Of a stretch of 64,000 bases of DNA, positions 52,191-60,982 are shown in pieces (position 1 is the stretch's first letter; the number at the start of each line of letters is the position of its first letter). The stretch is taken from positions 496,001 to 560,000 of the forward strand of contig NZ_CP029145.1 in NCBI RefSeq assembly GCF_003149515.1. The letters are read 5' to 3'. Source of the stretch: Hymenobacter nivis (lineage in GTDB: Bacteria; Bacteroidota; Bacteroidia; Cytophagales; Hymenobacteraceae). Both the position numbers and the translations under genes were made by a program. The notes beneath the pieces are model-generated. The model ran no database searches. It saw only the letters and a list, made by a program, of their open reading frames with translations, and was not told the origin of the DNA.

Positions 52191-52850
52191 TTACCCCAGG
52201 TGGGCGCGGAACTGCCACAGCTGCTTATCCAGCTCCTGGCTCAAATCCTGCAACTTATCGGACGTTAGTTCGTCGACCGATTGCAACTGTAGGGTGCGCT
52301 GGCGCACCCGCTGGCCTACTTCGGTCAGGCGGCGGGTCATAAGTTTCAGCACGTGCCTGTCGGTTAGAAAGCCGGCGGGCACTTCTTCCAAATCGGCCAT
52401 GGCCACCACGGTGCCAGAACGGCCATCAGCGGCGAAACCAACGTGCAGCATACGTTCGGCCAGCACATCAGCGCGGGCACAGCACAAGTCTGTAGCTTTT
52501 CGTGCAGCGGCAGAAACAGGGGGCCCCGGACGTTCCAGAGCAGTTTCTAATTCAGTGTACAGGGCGGGCTGTCGGCTTTTTGCCGGCTGTCCGCTCGCCT
52601 TTCGCGCTGGTAGTTCTACCGACGAGCGAACAGCCGGCGAAAAGCCGGTAGCCCGCACCCAATAAGCTGTACACTGACTTGGAAACCGTTTTAGTGTGCT
52701 TGCTTGGCAGTATGGTAAAGGCCGAGCAGCTCCACAACGGTGGCCTGCGCCGCGCTTACGATGGCCGTACGACTCTCAGCTTCCACGATGATATGGGCCG
52801 TCGGCCTGAGGGTTGCGATAGTTGAGCCGGGGCATGGTTGGCCGAGGCAG
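52191..52850 (-). pseudogene. dps: Dps (DNA-protecting ferritin-like protein), disrupted
   Basis: Read on the minus strand, the N-terminal helix (RTAIVSAAQATVVELLGLYH, then TAKQAH) ends at 52694. After a 156-bp insertion it resumes WNVRGPLFLPLHEKLQ, then changes frame into RADVLAERMLHVGF ... ELDKQLWQFRAHLG. His of KQAHW and the following H/D/E residues are ferroxidase-centre ligands in Dps. The insertion separates the His and Trp codons, and at least one more frameshift follows near 52480. The N-terminus before about 52800 is not certain. Confidence 0.82.
52538..52693. mobile_element. MITE-like element inside dps
   Basis: 156 bp whose ends, GAGCAGTTTCTAATTCAGTG and (complement) TAAAACGGTTTCCAAGTCAG, continue TGTACAG on both sides. 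A long inner palindrome follows (GGCTGTCGGCTTTTTGCCGG against CCGGCGAAAAGCCGGTAGCC). No reading frame. Its edges are set precisely by the interrupted dps codons. Confidence 0.8.
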
Positions 52851-52919
52851 TTGCGAGGGAAATTGACATGGCAGCTAAATTGAAAATGGTGGAGAAAAAG
52901 CCTGGCTTCGGCTTGTAAA

Positions 52920-53312
52920 ACCGGGGCTGAAACGTTGTTTACAAGCAGTTTAGTTGGAGCCGTGCTCGGCAGCATGAGCCTTTTGGGCGGCACCGGGGCC
53001 ACCACGCCGTTGCGGCACACCTGGGCGCGGGGCTGGGTCAGCTTGTGCAGGGGCCCAGCGCCCGGTCGCTGCGGATTTATTGGTGGACGGGAGTGCCTGC
53101 CCCCGTCAGCAGGGCCCCAGGGCAATGGCCCCGGCCCCTTCGCCCAGCCCGCTGTACACTGCGCAGGCCGCCAGCAGCAACAAAAACATGGGCTCCGCCG
53201 CTACCTCGCGCCGGGTGGCCAGTAGCTCCGGACGCGCGGCGGTAGTTGGCTCGTTGCGGCCGTGCGCGGCGGCAGTGAGGTCCGGCGTGGAAAGTTTGCT
53301 GGAGTGGGGCAT
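52920..53312 (-). pseudogene. Cation-transporting P-type ATPase, N-terminal fragments
   Basis: Starting at 53312, HGRNEPTTAARPELLATRRE and VAAEPMFLLLLAACAVYSGL match the region before and in the first membrane helix of P-type ATPases (usual motif LREPMFLLLLA). A second piece in another frame (about 52960-53060), GPLHKLTQPRAQVCRNGVVA, matches the actuator-domain start. The rest is gone and the dps remnant follows. Confidence 0.6.
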
Positions 53313-53328
53313 ACGGCAGGCGCAGCGG

Positions 53329-53643
53329 CTAGCGCGTTTGCTCCGAAATGGCGCGGATGAGGCAGTCAGCGACCTCGCCGCTGGACGCGCCGTAGCCGTT
53401 CACCAGCGTGCCTTTGAGGTTGAACCGGGCGCAGGAAATGGCGTAGAGCACGGTTTCATCGGCCGGGTCGGAGAGCCCCTCGAAGCGAAAGTGCTGGTCT
53501 ACCACAAACTCGTTGGGGGCTAGCCGGATGGCCGAGCGCTGGCCGGCCAGGTAGTCCCCGTTCAGGTTGAAATCCTCGGTGTAGCCCGCGTTTTTGAATT
53601 GGGCCAGCGTTTCGGAAAGCGTGGGGAGCGTGTGCATGGTCAT
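53329..53643 (-). CDS. Small conserved protein, paralogue 1
   Basis: 104 residues (MTMHTLPTLSETLAQFKNAG). Nearly the whole length is alignable with the protein at 57168-57539: shared YTxDFNLxGxxL, DxHxRFEGLSDPxD, YAISxARxxxKGTLVNGYG. Proteins of this type in Bacteroidota are sometimes labelled phosphoribosylpyrophosphate synthetase, but at about 100 residues it cannot be that enzyme (the label is from memory). The setting among universal stress genes suggests a stress role. Confidence 0.8.
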   Translation of the reverse strand: MTMHTLPTLSETLAQFKNAGYTEDFNLNGDYLAGQRSAIRLAPNEFVVDQHFRFEGLSDPADETVLYAISCARFNLKGTLVNGYGASSGEVADCLIRAISEQTR

Positions 53644-53705
53644 GGCATGGGGGTTTATTCAAATTTGGGGGAAGCCGTGGGCAGCACCGGCAGGGGCGCC
53701 ATGCG

Positions 53706-54623
53706 TCAAGAGGCCGGCAGGAGGCCGGTGAGCACAGTGTTGGCGTAGCTGGCGGCGGTAGCGTAGCCGGGCGTTTCGGTCACGGGGGCCGCCGCCGCTG
53801 TGGGCAGCACCAGCACGGGCACCGGGCAGGTTTCCAGCAGCCGGGCCGTCACGCTACGGTGAAACATGTCGCTGAGGTAGCTGCGCTGGCGGGCCACCAC
53901 CACCACCAAATCGGCGCGGGTGTCGCGGGCGGCGGCCAGCACCCCTTGCGCGTACTGCTCGTGCTGGTAGCCCCGCAGCCCTGGCGTGGGCAAATTATCA
54001 ACCAGCCCGCTGGCCTGCACCGCCCGCAGCGCCAGGGCGCAGCCCTCGTCATCCTCCACGCCGCTCGATACGTGGGCCACGATAACCTCGACGCCGGGCC
54101 GGGCCAGCAGCGGGCGCAGCACGTCGGCTTCCGCAGCCAGCGTAAACGGTTCGCGGTCGGCGGCAATCAGGATGCGGCAGGGTGGGTGCTCGGCCGGGGC
54201 CGTGGGGGCCACCACCAGCAGCGGGTAGCTGCCGGCCCGCAAAAGCTCCACGCAGGAGGTGAGCAGGTCGGCGGCGGCGGGGCGGTCCTCGTCGGCCTGG
54301 CTCAGCACGAACAGGGCCGGCTGGTAGCGGTGGGCCAGGTCCTGGGCCACGGCGGGCAGCAGGTCGGTGGTTACTTCTACGGTGGCCGCGGTCAGCAGCC
54401 CTTTGGCCTGCTGGTAGAGAATGGCGGCCGTATCGGCCTGGCGCGCCAGCTCCTGCTGGTGGTAGCCCTGGGCCACCAAATCGTTGGGGTCAAACATGGA
54501 GGCGCGCTTGACGTGCAGCAGTACCAGCTGGCCGTCGAGGGCCTGGGCCAGAAGGTCGGCGTACTGAATGGCGCGGCGGGCGGGCGGGTAAAACCCCGCG
54601 AAAACGATGAGGGAAAGAGCCAT
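53706..54623 (-). CDS. Universal stress protein, tandem domains
   Basis: A 305-residue protein with two UspA folds (about 1-140 and 148-278). The second domain has VVVVARQRSYLSDMFHRSVT, resembling the G-x2-G-x9-G-S/T nucleotide loop but with Gly positions replaced, and ends CPVPVLVLPT. USPs bind ATP or other ligands and support survival during stress. A similar gene lies just upstream (54688-55530) on the same strand, and a third broken one at 57672. Confidence 0.92.
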   Translation of the reverse strand: MALSLIVFAGFYPPARRAIQYADLLAQALDGQLVLLHVKRASMFDPNDLVAQGYHQQELARQADTAAILYQQAKGLLTAATVEVTTDLLPAVAQDLAHRYQPALFVLSQADEDRPAAADLLTSCVELLRAGSYPLLVVAPTAPAEHPPCRILIAADREPFTLAAEADVLRPLLARPGVEVIVAHVSSGVEDDEGCALALRAVQASGLVDNLPTPGLRGYQHEQYAQGVLAAARDTRADLVVVVARQRSYLSDMFHRSVTARLLETCPVPVLVLPTAAAAPVTETPGYATAASYANTVLTGLLPAS

Positions 54624-54687
54624 GAGCAGGGGTGTTGGGTAAGTTGGTAGTAATCCCGGCAGCGCAGATAGTGCTGCCCGACGTGCT

Positions 54688-55530
54688 TTAATCCGGGCTG
54701 TTTTCCTGCGTGGCCAGCAGCAGCACCGGCACCTGGGTGTGCCGCAACACCTCGTCGATGATGCTTTCGCCGAATAGCTTGTTTACCCAGCCATGGCCGG
54801 GGTCGAGCAGCACCAGTCCATCGGCCGAGAGCTCCTCTACGGCTTGCCGTAGGCCGGCGGCGGGCGACCCGGCCTCCACCCGGTACAGGTTGCTGTCGGC
54901 CAGGGCCGCGGTCAGGCCGCATTCCCGAGCGGCGGCCAGCCCGTACCGACCGGTGTTCAGCTCACCGGGCAGGGATACGCTGGTGGGTACTATGCTGGCA
55001 TTCAGGGCCTCGAAGTACGGCACAAGGGCCAGTCCTTCGGGCGTTAGGGTGAAGGGCTTTTCGCGCACGGCCAGAACCAAGCAGCGCGGCGGGCGCAGGG
55101 CGGCCGGGGGCAAGTGCTCGGGCACCAGCAGCAGCGGGTAGCCCGTTGCGTGTGCCAGTGGCAGGGCCCGGTTGCTCAGCCATTCATCCAGCAAGCCATC
55201 GGTGGCAGTGAGGCCGGCGATAACCAGCAGCGGATGATACGCGTCCAGGGCCTGCTGCACGGCCTCGGCCCAATCAGTGGCTACCGTCGTGGCCGTGGCC
55301 GGTACGGGCATTTCAGCGGCCACTGTTTCCAGGGCATGGCGCTCGCGCCGCACGTAGCGGGCATTGGTGGCCTGTATCACCGCGCCCACCCGCGACGTCA
55401 TGGGCGGGGTGGGGTACACGTGGAGCAGGTGCACCTCGGCCCCCAACGGAGCGGCCAGCACGGCAGCGTAGGCCCGGGCCTGCTCAGCAGCGGGCGAGGA
55501 ATCGGTGAGGACGAGCAGAGTAGGTTTCAT
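54688..55530 (-). CDS. Universal stress protein, tandem domains
   Basis: 280 residues, two Usp domains (MKPTLLVLTDSSPAAEQARA; second ending TQVPVLLLATQ). LLDPGHGWVNKLFGESIIDE takes the place of the usual Gly-rich loop. It lies 64 bp upstream of the other USP gene, likely one transcript. The downstream order protease-USP-USP-small protein suggests a single stress unit read leftwards. Confidence 0.92.
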   Translation of the reverse strand: MKPTLLVLTDSSPAAEQARAYAAVLAAPLGAEVHLLHVYPTPPMTSRVGAVIQATNARYVRRERHALETVAAEMPVPATATTVATDWAEAVQQALDAYHPLLVIAGLTATDGLLDEWLSNRALPLAHATGYPLLLVPEHLPPAALRPPRCLVLAVREKPFTLTPEGLALVPYFEALNASIVPTSVSLPGELNTGRYGLAAARECGLTAALADSNLYRVEAGSPAAGLRQAVEELSADGLVLLDPGHGWVNKLFGESIIDEVLRHTQVPVLLLATQENSPD

Positions 55531-55572
55531 GGCGAAGCGAAGTGAAAAGTGAAAGGGCGGACGCCGGATGGG

Positions 55573-56652
55573 TTAGTGGCTGAGCGCAGCCCGGATGGTC
55601 AGAAACTCGGTCAGGTTGCCCTGGTCGATGATGCCGCGCAGCCGGTGGTTTTCCAGCACTGGGTAAAAAGCGTTGGGCTGGCGCTGGGCGCGAGCGTACA
55701 CCTTCGCCAGGCTGTCGCTAATTTCCACCGTGTCGAATTCGCGGCTCATTACCTCTGCTACGGCCGTAGTCAGGCAGTTGCCGCGTAGGGCGGCCATGAG
55801 CAGGGGCCGGGTGAGCACCCCCACGGCCTTTCCCTGGCCGAGCACAATGAGGTCCTGGTCGGAGCCAGCCAGTAGGGTATTGGCCGCGTCCTGCACGCTG
55901 TCGGTGGGGGCCAGGGTGAGGTAATTGGTTATCATGGCGTGGCCCACGGTGAAGTCGCGCAGCAGCTCGCGGTGCTGCACAGTCACGTTTTCGGCGTAGG
56001 CCCCGAAGTACACGAATATGCCGATAAACACCAGAAACGGGCTGTTGAACAAGCCGTAGAACACGAAGCCCACGGCAATGAGCTTGCCCAGCCCCGCCGC
56101 AATGGCCGTGGCTTTGGGCCGGCCCAGGCGCAGCGCCAGCAGCGCCAGCAGCACCCGTCCGCCATCCATCGGGAAGGCCGGAATGGCGTTGAATACCACC
56201 AGCATCACGTTCACCCAAAACAGGGCTGTGAGAAAGCCTGGCCCCACGGTGCCGTGGCTGAGGCCAATGCCCTCGAACGCCCCCACCGGGGCCACGAAGA
56301 GGTAGAGTACCAGCGCCAGCAGCACGTTCAGGGTCGGGCCGGCCAGGGCCACCAGCAGCTCCTGCCGGGGCTTTTCGGGGATGCGCTCTGGCGCGGTAAT
56401 ACCCCCGATGGGCAGCAGCGTGATGGAGCGCGTGCCGATGCCAAAGCGCCGCGCCATGAGCGAATGCCCCAGCTCGTGCAGCACCACGCAGGCGAACAGC
56501 GCCAGCACGAAGCCCGCCGACGCCAGCACCGTCCCGGTGCTGCTGCCCCGCCGCACCTCGGCAAGCACGATGAAGCTCAGCAGCAGCAGAAAGGTCCAGT
56601 GCAGGAAAATGCGGATGCCGGCCAAACGGCCGATTAACAAGGAGTTTTTCAT
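55573..56652 (-). CDS. Site-2-type M50 metalloprotease with CBS domains
   Basis: A 359-residue membrane protease. The zinc motif HELGH is at residues 59-63 (VVLHELGHSLMARRFG), and the third ligand region is FPMDGGRVLLAL. About six membrane segments are followed by a C-terminal CBS pair (about 230-359: HAMITNYLTLAPTDSVQDAA; AEVMSREFDTVEISDS). CBS domains sense adenine nucleotides. Such proteins cleave membrane-bound regulators. ATG 56652 (MKNSLLIGRLAGI) is chosen over 56688. The neighbours are universal stress genes. Confidence 0.93.
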   Translation of the reverse strand: MKNSLLIGRLAGIRIFLHWTFLLLLSFIVLAEVRRGSSTGTVLASAGFVLALFACVVLHELGHSLMARRFGIGTRSITLLPIGGITAPERIPEKPRQELLVALAGPTLNVLLALVLYLFVAPVGAFEGIGLSHGTVGPGFLTALFWVNVMLVVFNAIPAFPMDGGRVLLALLALRLGRPKATAIAAGLGKLIAVGFVFYGLFNSPFLVFIGIFVYFGAYAENVTVQHRELLRDFTVGHAMITNYLTLAPTDSVQDAANTLLAGSDQDLIVLGQGKAVGVLTRPLLMAALRGNCLTTAVAEVMSREFDTVEISDSLAKVYARAQRQPNAFYPVLENHRLRGIIDQGNLTEFLTIRAALSH

Positions 56653-56897
56653 GCGAAAGCTGGATGGGAAGCCGTGGGACGCCAGCAAAAGGCCATGCCT
56701 CGTCTAGCGTCCGCAAAGGGACGTAAGCAAAAGTGCGCCCCGGCCGCCGGCTTCGGCATGAGGAAAGTTGCCCGAATAGTTGATCTTCATCACGTGCCGG
56801 CCGCCTACGGGTTTCCGCGGCGAAGCGGGCCATCAAACCAAAAAGCCCCGACTCCCGGCAAACCGAAAATTGGGGAGTATGCGCCGCGCGGTCCGGC

Positions 56898-57008
56898 TCA
56901 GCGGCGCGGTAGCGGTACTGGCTGAAGCCGCGTGGAGAGGTGATGCATGCGCACCGCGACCAGGGCCCCAATGAGCAGGGCCGAAAATAGAAAAGTGGGA
57001 AGTAGCAT
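56898..57008 (-). CDS. Possible 36-residue membrane peptide
   Basis: MLLPTFLFSALLIGALVAVR followed by a basic tail (MHHLSTRLQPVPLPRR). One membrane helix. It lies upstream of the M50 gene in a 515-bp gap otherwise empty of features. No clear ribosome-binding site. Could be chance. Confidence 0.3.
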   Translation of the reverse strand: MLLPTFLFSALLIGALVAVRMHHLSTRLQPVPLPRR

Positions 57009-57167
57009 AATAAGAGGAGATAAGAGGCTTGTAACGGCCTGGGGTGGGAGAAAATGGTAAGCGCGAGCGGCACTGCCGCTTGCTAGCTCATGCGGGGCGG
57101 GTAGCCGGGTTGGCCCGGGGCCCGGGGATAGGGGCGCATCTTCCAGCGGGTTGGGGCCGGCCGGGCG

Positions 57168-57539
57168 CTACGGCGGCAGGGCCTGGTTCGGGTTTTCGGC
57201 TGGGGCCGGGGTTTCCTCGTGCGAGGCGGAGAAGGCAGGGTTTTCTCGCAGGGCCTTCACCATATCGGCCCCCATTGCCTCGCTCGAAATGCCGTAGCCG
57301 TTCACCAGTGTGCCTTTTATGCCGTGCCTGGCGGAGGAAATGGCGTATACTATGGCCCCGTCGCCGGGGTCTGACAGGCCTTCGAAGCGGTAGTGCTTGT
57401 CAAGCAGGAACTCGTCGGGCGAAAGCTGAAGCGCATTGCCGTGGCAGACCAGGCAGTTGCCCTGCAAGTTGAAATCAACGGTGTAGCCTTCTTCCTTCAA
57501 GGCATTCAACACCTCGGAAACAGTGGTCATGGCGGTCAT
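57168..57539 (-). CDS. Small conserved protein, paralogue 2
   Basis: 123 residues from ATG 57539 (MTAMTTVSEVLNALKEEGYT). Same family as 53329-53643, with a central VDFNLQGNCLVCHG and a longer Pro/Glu-rich tail (HEETPAPAENPNQALPP). The CxxC in CLVCHG is absent from the first paralogue (YLAGQR), so the two may differ in metal binding. Lies between the M50 gene and a broken universal stress gene. Confidence 0.8.
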   Translation of the reverse strand: MTAMTTVSEVLNALKEEGYTVDFNLQGNCLVCHGNALQLSPDEFLLDKHYRFEGLSDPGDGAIVYAISSARHGIKGTLVNGYGISSEAMGADMVKALRENPAFSASHEETPAPAENPNQALPP

Positions 57540-57671
57540 AGCAGATGCGGGAAAAAGGATTAAAAAAGGCGGTGCGTTCAGCAAGCAGCGTCGCAACGAA
57601 AATGGTGACTAAGACAGCAAAATACTCATGATAAAAATTTAGGCAATAAGCTGTTATGTAGAATGCCGGGG

Positions 57672-58484
57672 CTAGTCACTGACGGGTAGCGCCAGCATCG
57701 GAATAGGACTTTGTTCGAAGAGTTGGGCCGTGATGCTGCGGTGGAAAAAGCTGCCCAGCAGGCTGTGGTGCCGGGCCACCACCAGCAGGTCAGCCTCCTG
57801 CCGCGCGGCTTCGGCCAGCACGCCGCCCAATACCGAGTGGTTGTACACTTCGTGCAGCTGGCTGGGGGCCACCTCGTCGGCAAGGTCGTTGGCGGCCACG
57901 GTGCGGAGGATGATTTCGGCCCCCAGGCGGGCGTGGCTGTCGTTGGCTACCCGCACCACGGCCAGGCTGCCGGCCGCCACGTGCGGCAATTACCGGAGTA
58001 CGTCCTGGTGCTGGCGCAGCGCGAATGGCTCGCCGTCCACGGCCAGCAGCAGGCGGCGGGGCGGGAAGGCATCTCAGCCGGTGGCCGGCACCATTAGCAG
58101 CGGGTAGGGCACGGTGGTGAGCAGGTCCATGGCCGTACCGGTCATGATTTCAACGGGCGTATCGGCCCCGTCGGGGCTGCCCAGCACCAGCAGCCAGGGG
58201 TGGTGGCGGTGCACGGCGGCGCGCACGGCCTCGGGCAGCTCCCGCTCCGACACCTCGTGGGTGGGCACGGGCTGCTCGGCGGCCAGCGCTTGCAGGGCCT
58301 GGGTGGTGGTATAGTCACTGATGGGCGAGTAGGGGCTGAGGCCGATTGGGGCCAGCAGCACGTCGTGGTGGGCGTGCAGCAGCACCAGCTCCGCCTTCAG
58401 GGATACCGCCAGCCCGGCAGCATAAGCCAGCGCGTGGTTGGTGACGGCATAAAAATCGGTCAATACCACAAGTGGGGAAGCCAT
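57672..58484 (-). pseudogene. Universal stress protein with two in-frame stop codons
   Basis: A single frame of 270 codons (start MASPLVVLTDFYAVTNHALA at 58484) reads two Usp domains, but has TGA at 58074-58076 after MVPATG and TAA at 57990-57992 after HQDVLR. Between and after the stops the sequence is still good (PRRLLLAVDGEPFALRQ; VAAGSLAVVRVANDS), so these are recent point mutations or read errors. The first domain alone (58074-58484, 136 residues) could still be made. Confidence 0.82.
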
Positions 58485-58596
58485 ATGACTAGGAGGAAAA
58501 AGGTGGGAGAATAGAAAAATTAACGGGTCGCCAGGCAATGCCGTCTGCGCATCAAGCAGTGGCGAAGCTGCTCGCAGGCATCGTTTAATGAAGGCG

Positions 58597-58800
58597 TTAT
58601 TGCGGTTCGTGGGCTGCTTCGCGGCGCGGCGCCTGCCGGTCAGAGTCCGTGGTAAACCCGGTGTGCCCGGGCCCCTCCGCTATTGTCATGGTCGCGTCGG
58701 CGTCCCGTTCCAGCTGTTGGCTGGCCGGGTCTAGAGGCGGCAAGTACTCCGACCGGCCCCACGGCTGGCCGCTTCGGGCGGTGTCGCTAGCAGTGCGCAT
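58597..58800 (-). CDS. Possible small hydrophilic protein
   Basis: 67 residues from ATG 58800 (MRTASDTARSGQPWGRSEYL), overlapping the end of the BON gene by 14 bp. Rich in charged and polar residues, low complexity, possibly disordered (DADATMTIAEGPGHTG). No family recognised. The overlap with the preceding stop is the main support. Confidence 0.4.
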   Translation of the reverse strand: MRTASDTARSGQPWGRSEYLPPLDPASQQLERDADATMTIAEGPGHTGFTTDSDRQAPRREAAHEPQ

Positions 58801-60277
58801 CGGCGTGGAGTTCAAGGGGTTTGGGGGCCTGCGGCTCGGGGGCCGCGGTTACTGCCGGGGCCAGCACGCGCAGGTGGTTGTTCACGTTGCGGGCCCCGGC
58901 CTCGTAGGCATTGAGGGCGGCCTGCTGGCGCTCGGGCCAGGTATCCACGGTGCCGGTGAGGGTGGCGCAGCCTTGGCTTACCTCCACTTCTATGTCTTGG
59001 TCGTGCAAGCCGGCCGACCAGAAATGACGCTGCCGGATGCGGCCGGCCAGCGCGAAGTCGGGGTCGGGGTGGCCTGGTTGTGCCGCCGAAAGCTCGGCAA
59101 ACCTGGCTTCGGTGGGCTCGGCTACCAGATTGGCCACGGCCAGCACGCCGCTGGCCCCGGTGGCCACATCGCCCGCCCGCTCGCGCTCGAAGGCACTGCC
59201 CACCTGCCCGTGCACGGTGGCCTGGCCCTGGCTCACGCGCACGGTAAAATAAAAGTGCCCCACGTAGGGGTCGCGGGCCAGTGCGGCCAGAATGGCTTGG
59301 CGGATTTCGGCATCGGGCACCAGGCGCTCGGGCCTTATTTTCAGTAAATTATGCACATCGGACACGCCCACCACGAGGCGGGCGTCGCGCTCGGCCTCCT
59401 GGCGGGCGCGCAGGTCGCCCACCGTGCCGGCCAGCGTCACGATGCCTTCCAGGGCCTGCACCAGCGTTTCGGAGCAGCGCACGCGCGGGTTGCGGTGGAT
59501 GGCCACGCGCACGGCGTTGACAATGCTCGCGTTGGCGCGGGGCGCAAACTTCTCGCGCCGCAGCTCGCTGCCCAGCGCCCAGTAGGCCACGAATAAGTCG
59601 CGGGCATCCACGCGGGTAGCCCCGGTTTGATAGGCTATGTTGATGATGTAGTCCTTCTCCGTGGCTGTGCCCACCGTGCCCGTCAGGTACACCACCTGCT
59701 CGTTGGTGCGCACCTCTACCAGGGCACTGTTCACCCGAATGTCCCAGGCGAGCAACTCCCGGATTTGGGTGGTAATTTCCTCGTCGGAGTTCACGATTTC
59801 TCCCTCCTGGATCGTTAGGTGCTCCGTTACGAAGGTGGTCACGCCCCGCACACCTCGCAGCACGCGCAGCACCAGTTGCTTCTCGACCCACGATTGCACC
59901 ATACCCGTGAGCGTGACCACGCCCCCGGCCACCGTGCACTGCACCTGGTAGTCGCCGGTGGCGGGGTCATCGGCGAGGGCCCCGGACACATCGCGCTGCA
60001 AGTCCGCATCGGGCAGGTCGAGGCTTCGCACGGCTATCGTGCTGGTCACGCCGCGCACGCCGCGCACCGCCAGGGCAATTTCCTCGGCCCGCCGCCGGGC
60101 CAGCAGGTTGTCGGTGAAGCCGGTCAGCGTCACCAGGCCCTCGTGCGTGGCCACGTCCAGCAAGTGCTCGTTCATCCCTCTTTGGGTAGTGAAGAGCCGT
60201 TCGATGGCGGCGGTAATATCGGCGTCGGCCATAGTTTCGGCCGAGGTGGGGGCAATCAGAAGATAGGGGGTAGTCAT
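58787..60277 (-). CDS. Protein with six BON domains
   Basis: A 496-residue protein made of about six BON modules (near 18-86, 93-156, 168-235, 250-318, 325-388 and 405-466), each ending in a VxLTGxV-type strand (GLVTLTGFTDN; GVVTLTGMVQS; VVYLTGTVGTA; IVTLAGTVGDL; QATVHGQVGSA; CATLTGTVDTW). BON domains are thought to bind phospholipid or outer-membrane surfaces. No signal peptide is evident, so a cytoplasmic role is possible. It lies in the stress island beside universal stress and copper-protein genes. Confidence 0.9.
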   Translation of the reverse strand: MTTPYLLIAPTSAETMADADITAAIERLFTTQRGMNEHLLDVATHEGLVTLTGFTDNLLARRRAEEIALAVRGVRGVTSTIAVRSLDLPDADLQRDVSGALADDPATGDYQVQCTVAGGVVTLTGMVQSWVEKQLVLRVLRGVRGVTTFVTEHLTIQEGEIVNSDEEITTQIRELLAWDIRVNSALVEVRTNEQVVYLTGTVGTATEKDYIINIAYQTGATRVDARDLFVAYWALGSELRREKFAPRANASIVNAVRVAIHRNPRVRCSETLVQALEGIVTLAGTVGDLRARQEAERDARLVVGVSDVHNLLKIRPERLVPDAEIRQAILAALARDPYVGHFYFTVRVSQGQATVHGQVGSAFERERAGDVATGASGVLAVANLVAEPTEARFAELSAAQPGHPDPDFALAGRIRQRHFWSAGLHDQDIEVEVSQGCATLTGTVDTWPERQQAALNAYEAGARNVNNHLRVLAPAVTAAPEPQAPKPLELHADAHC

Positions 60278-60334
60278 GGCAGTTGGAAGTCAAGTAATTG
60301 TAAATCAAAAGAATAATCAATATCTTGCGGCCCC

Positions 60335-60637
60335 TTAGGCACAGCGGCGGCAGGCCTTGGCGCACTGCTGGCAGTGCAGGTGCTCGTGCTGGCTGAACTC
60401 GTCGGCGCAGGCGGCGCAGATTTCGGCGCGTGTTGTGTGCAGGTGCGCGGCGTATGCCGAGTTGCGGGCCACGAGGCGCAGGGTGAGGGCGCACACGTCG
60501 GCACAGTCGTGGGTGAGGGCAATGCACCGGGTCAGGGCCTGCACGTCGTCTTCCTGTAAGTAGGCAGTAGCGCAGTTTTCGCAAGCCGCTACGGCGGCAT
60601 TGAGAGCATCAAGCAGGCTTTTGTTGTATGCTTGCAT
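60335..60637 (-). CDS. Four-helix-bundle copper-binding protein (DUF326 type)
   Basis: 100 residues from ATG 60637 (MQAYNKSLLDALNAAVAACE). A dozen or so Cys are spaced along helices (CENC; CADVC; ICAAC; CQQCAKACRRCA), with His in HEHLHC, as in Csp-like and DUF326 proteins that store or buffer Cu(I). It lies just upstream of the BON gene (57 bp), likely in one transcript. No signal peptide, so cytosolic storage is likely. The frame can be extended to a TTG at 60670. Confidence 0.85.
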   Translation of the reverse strand: MQAYNKSLLDALNAAVAACENCATAYLQEDDVQALTRCIALTHDCADVCALTLRLVARNSAYAAHLHTTRAEICAACADEFSQHEHLHCQQCAKACRRCA

Positions 60638-60830
60638 GGCGCTGTATGCTTGGATAGCGCTGGAAATCAATTAAAAATCGAATCAATACAAAAGTCCGCC
60701 AGGGCAGCAGCCAGTCCTATGACAAGAATTACCACATCGGATGACTTCTGTCAAGTGAAGGATTAATGAAGAAAATTCCTCGCTTGCGCCTCACCACCCA
60801 AGCCGTATGAAGCGCCTATCCGAACAGGGG

Positions 60831-60925
60831 CTGTCATGCTGAGCGTGTGGCGCACCAATTCAGGGCGCGCGGCCGTAGTCGAAGCATCCCTACCGCTTCG
60901 CCCAAATTGCTGCAGCGAAGTGGCG
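60831..60925. repeat. Family A palindromic repeat, copy 7 (degenerate)
   Basis: CTGTCATGCTGAGCGTGTGG ... TCGAAGCATCCCTACCGCTTCG; the second arm is largely lost. It lies in the 350-bp gap after the copper-protein gene, otherwise without features. Confidence 0.55.
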
Positions 60926-60982
60926 GATACTGTGATAAAAAGTGGACGCCAGATAAAATATGGCGCTCCCCAGCTTGTTTAA

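Noticed and set aside
55718..57073. 451-codon minus-strand frame over the M50 protease gene
   Set aside because: It is a shadow in another frame of the same strand, with low-complexity Ala/Gly/Arg content and no domain.
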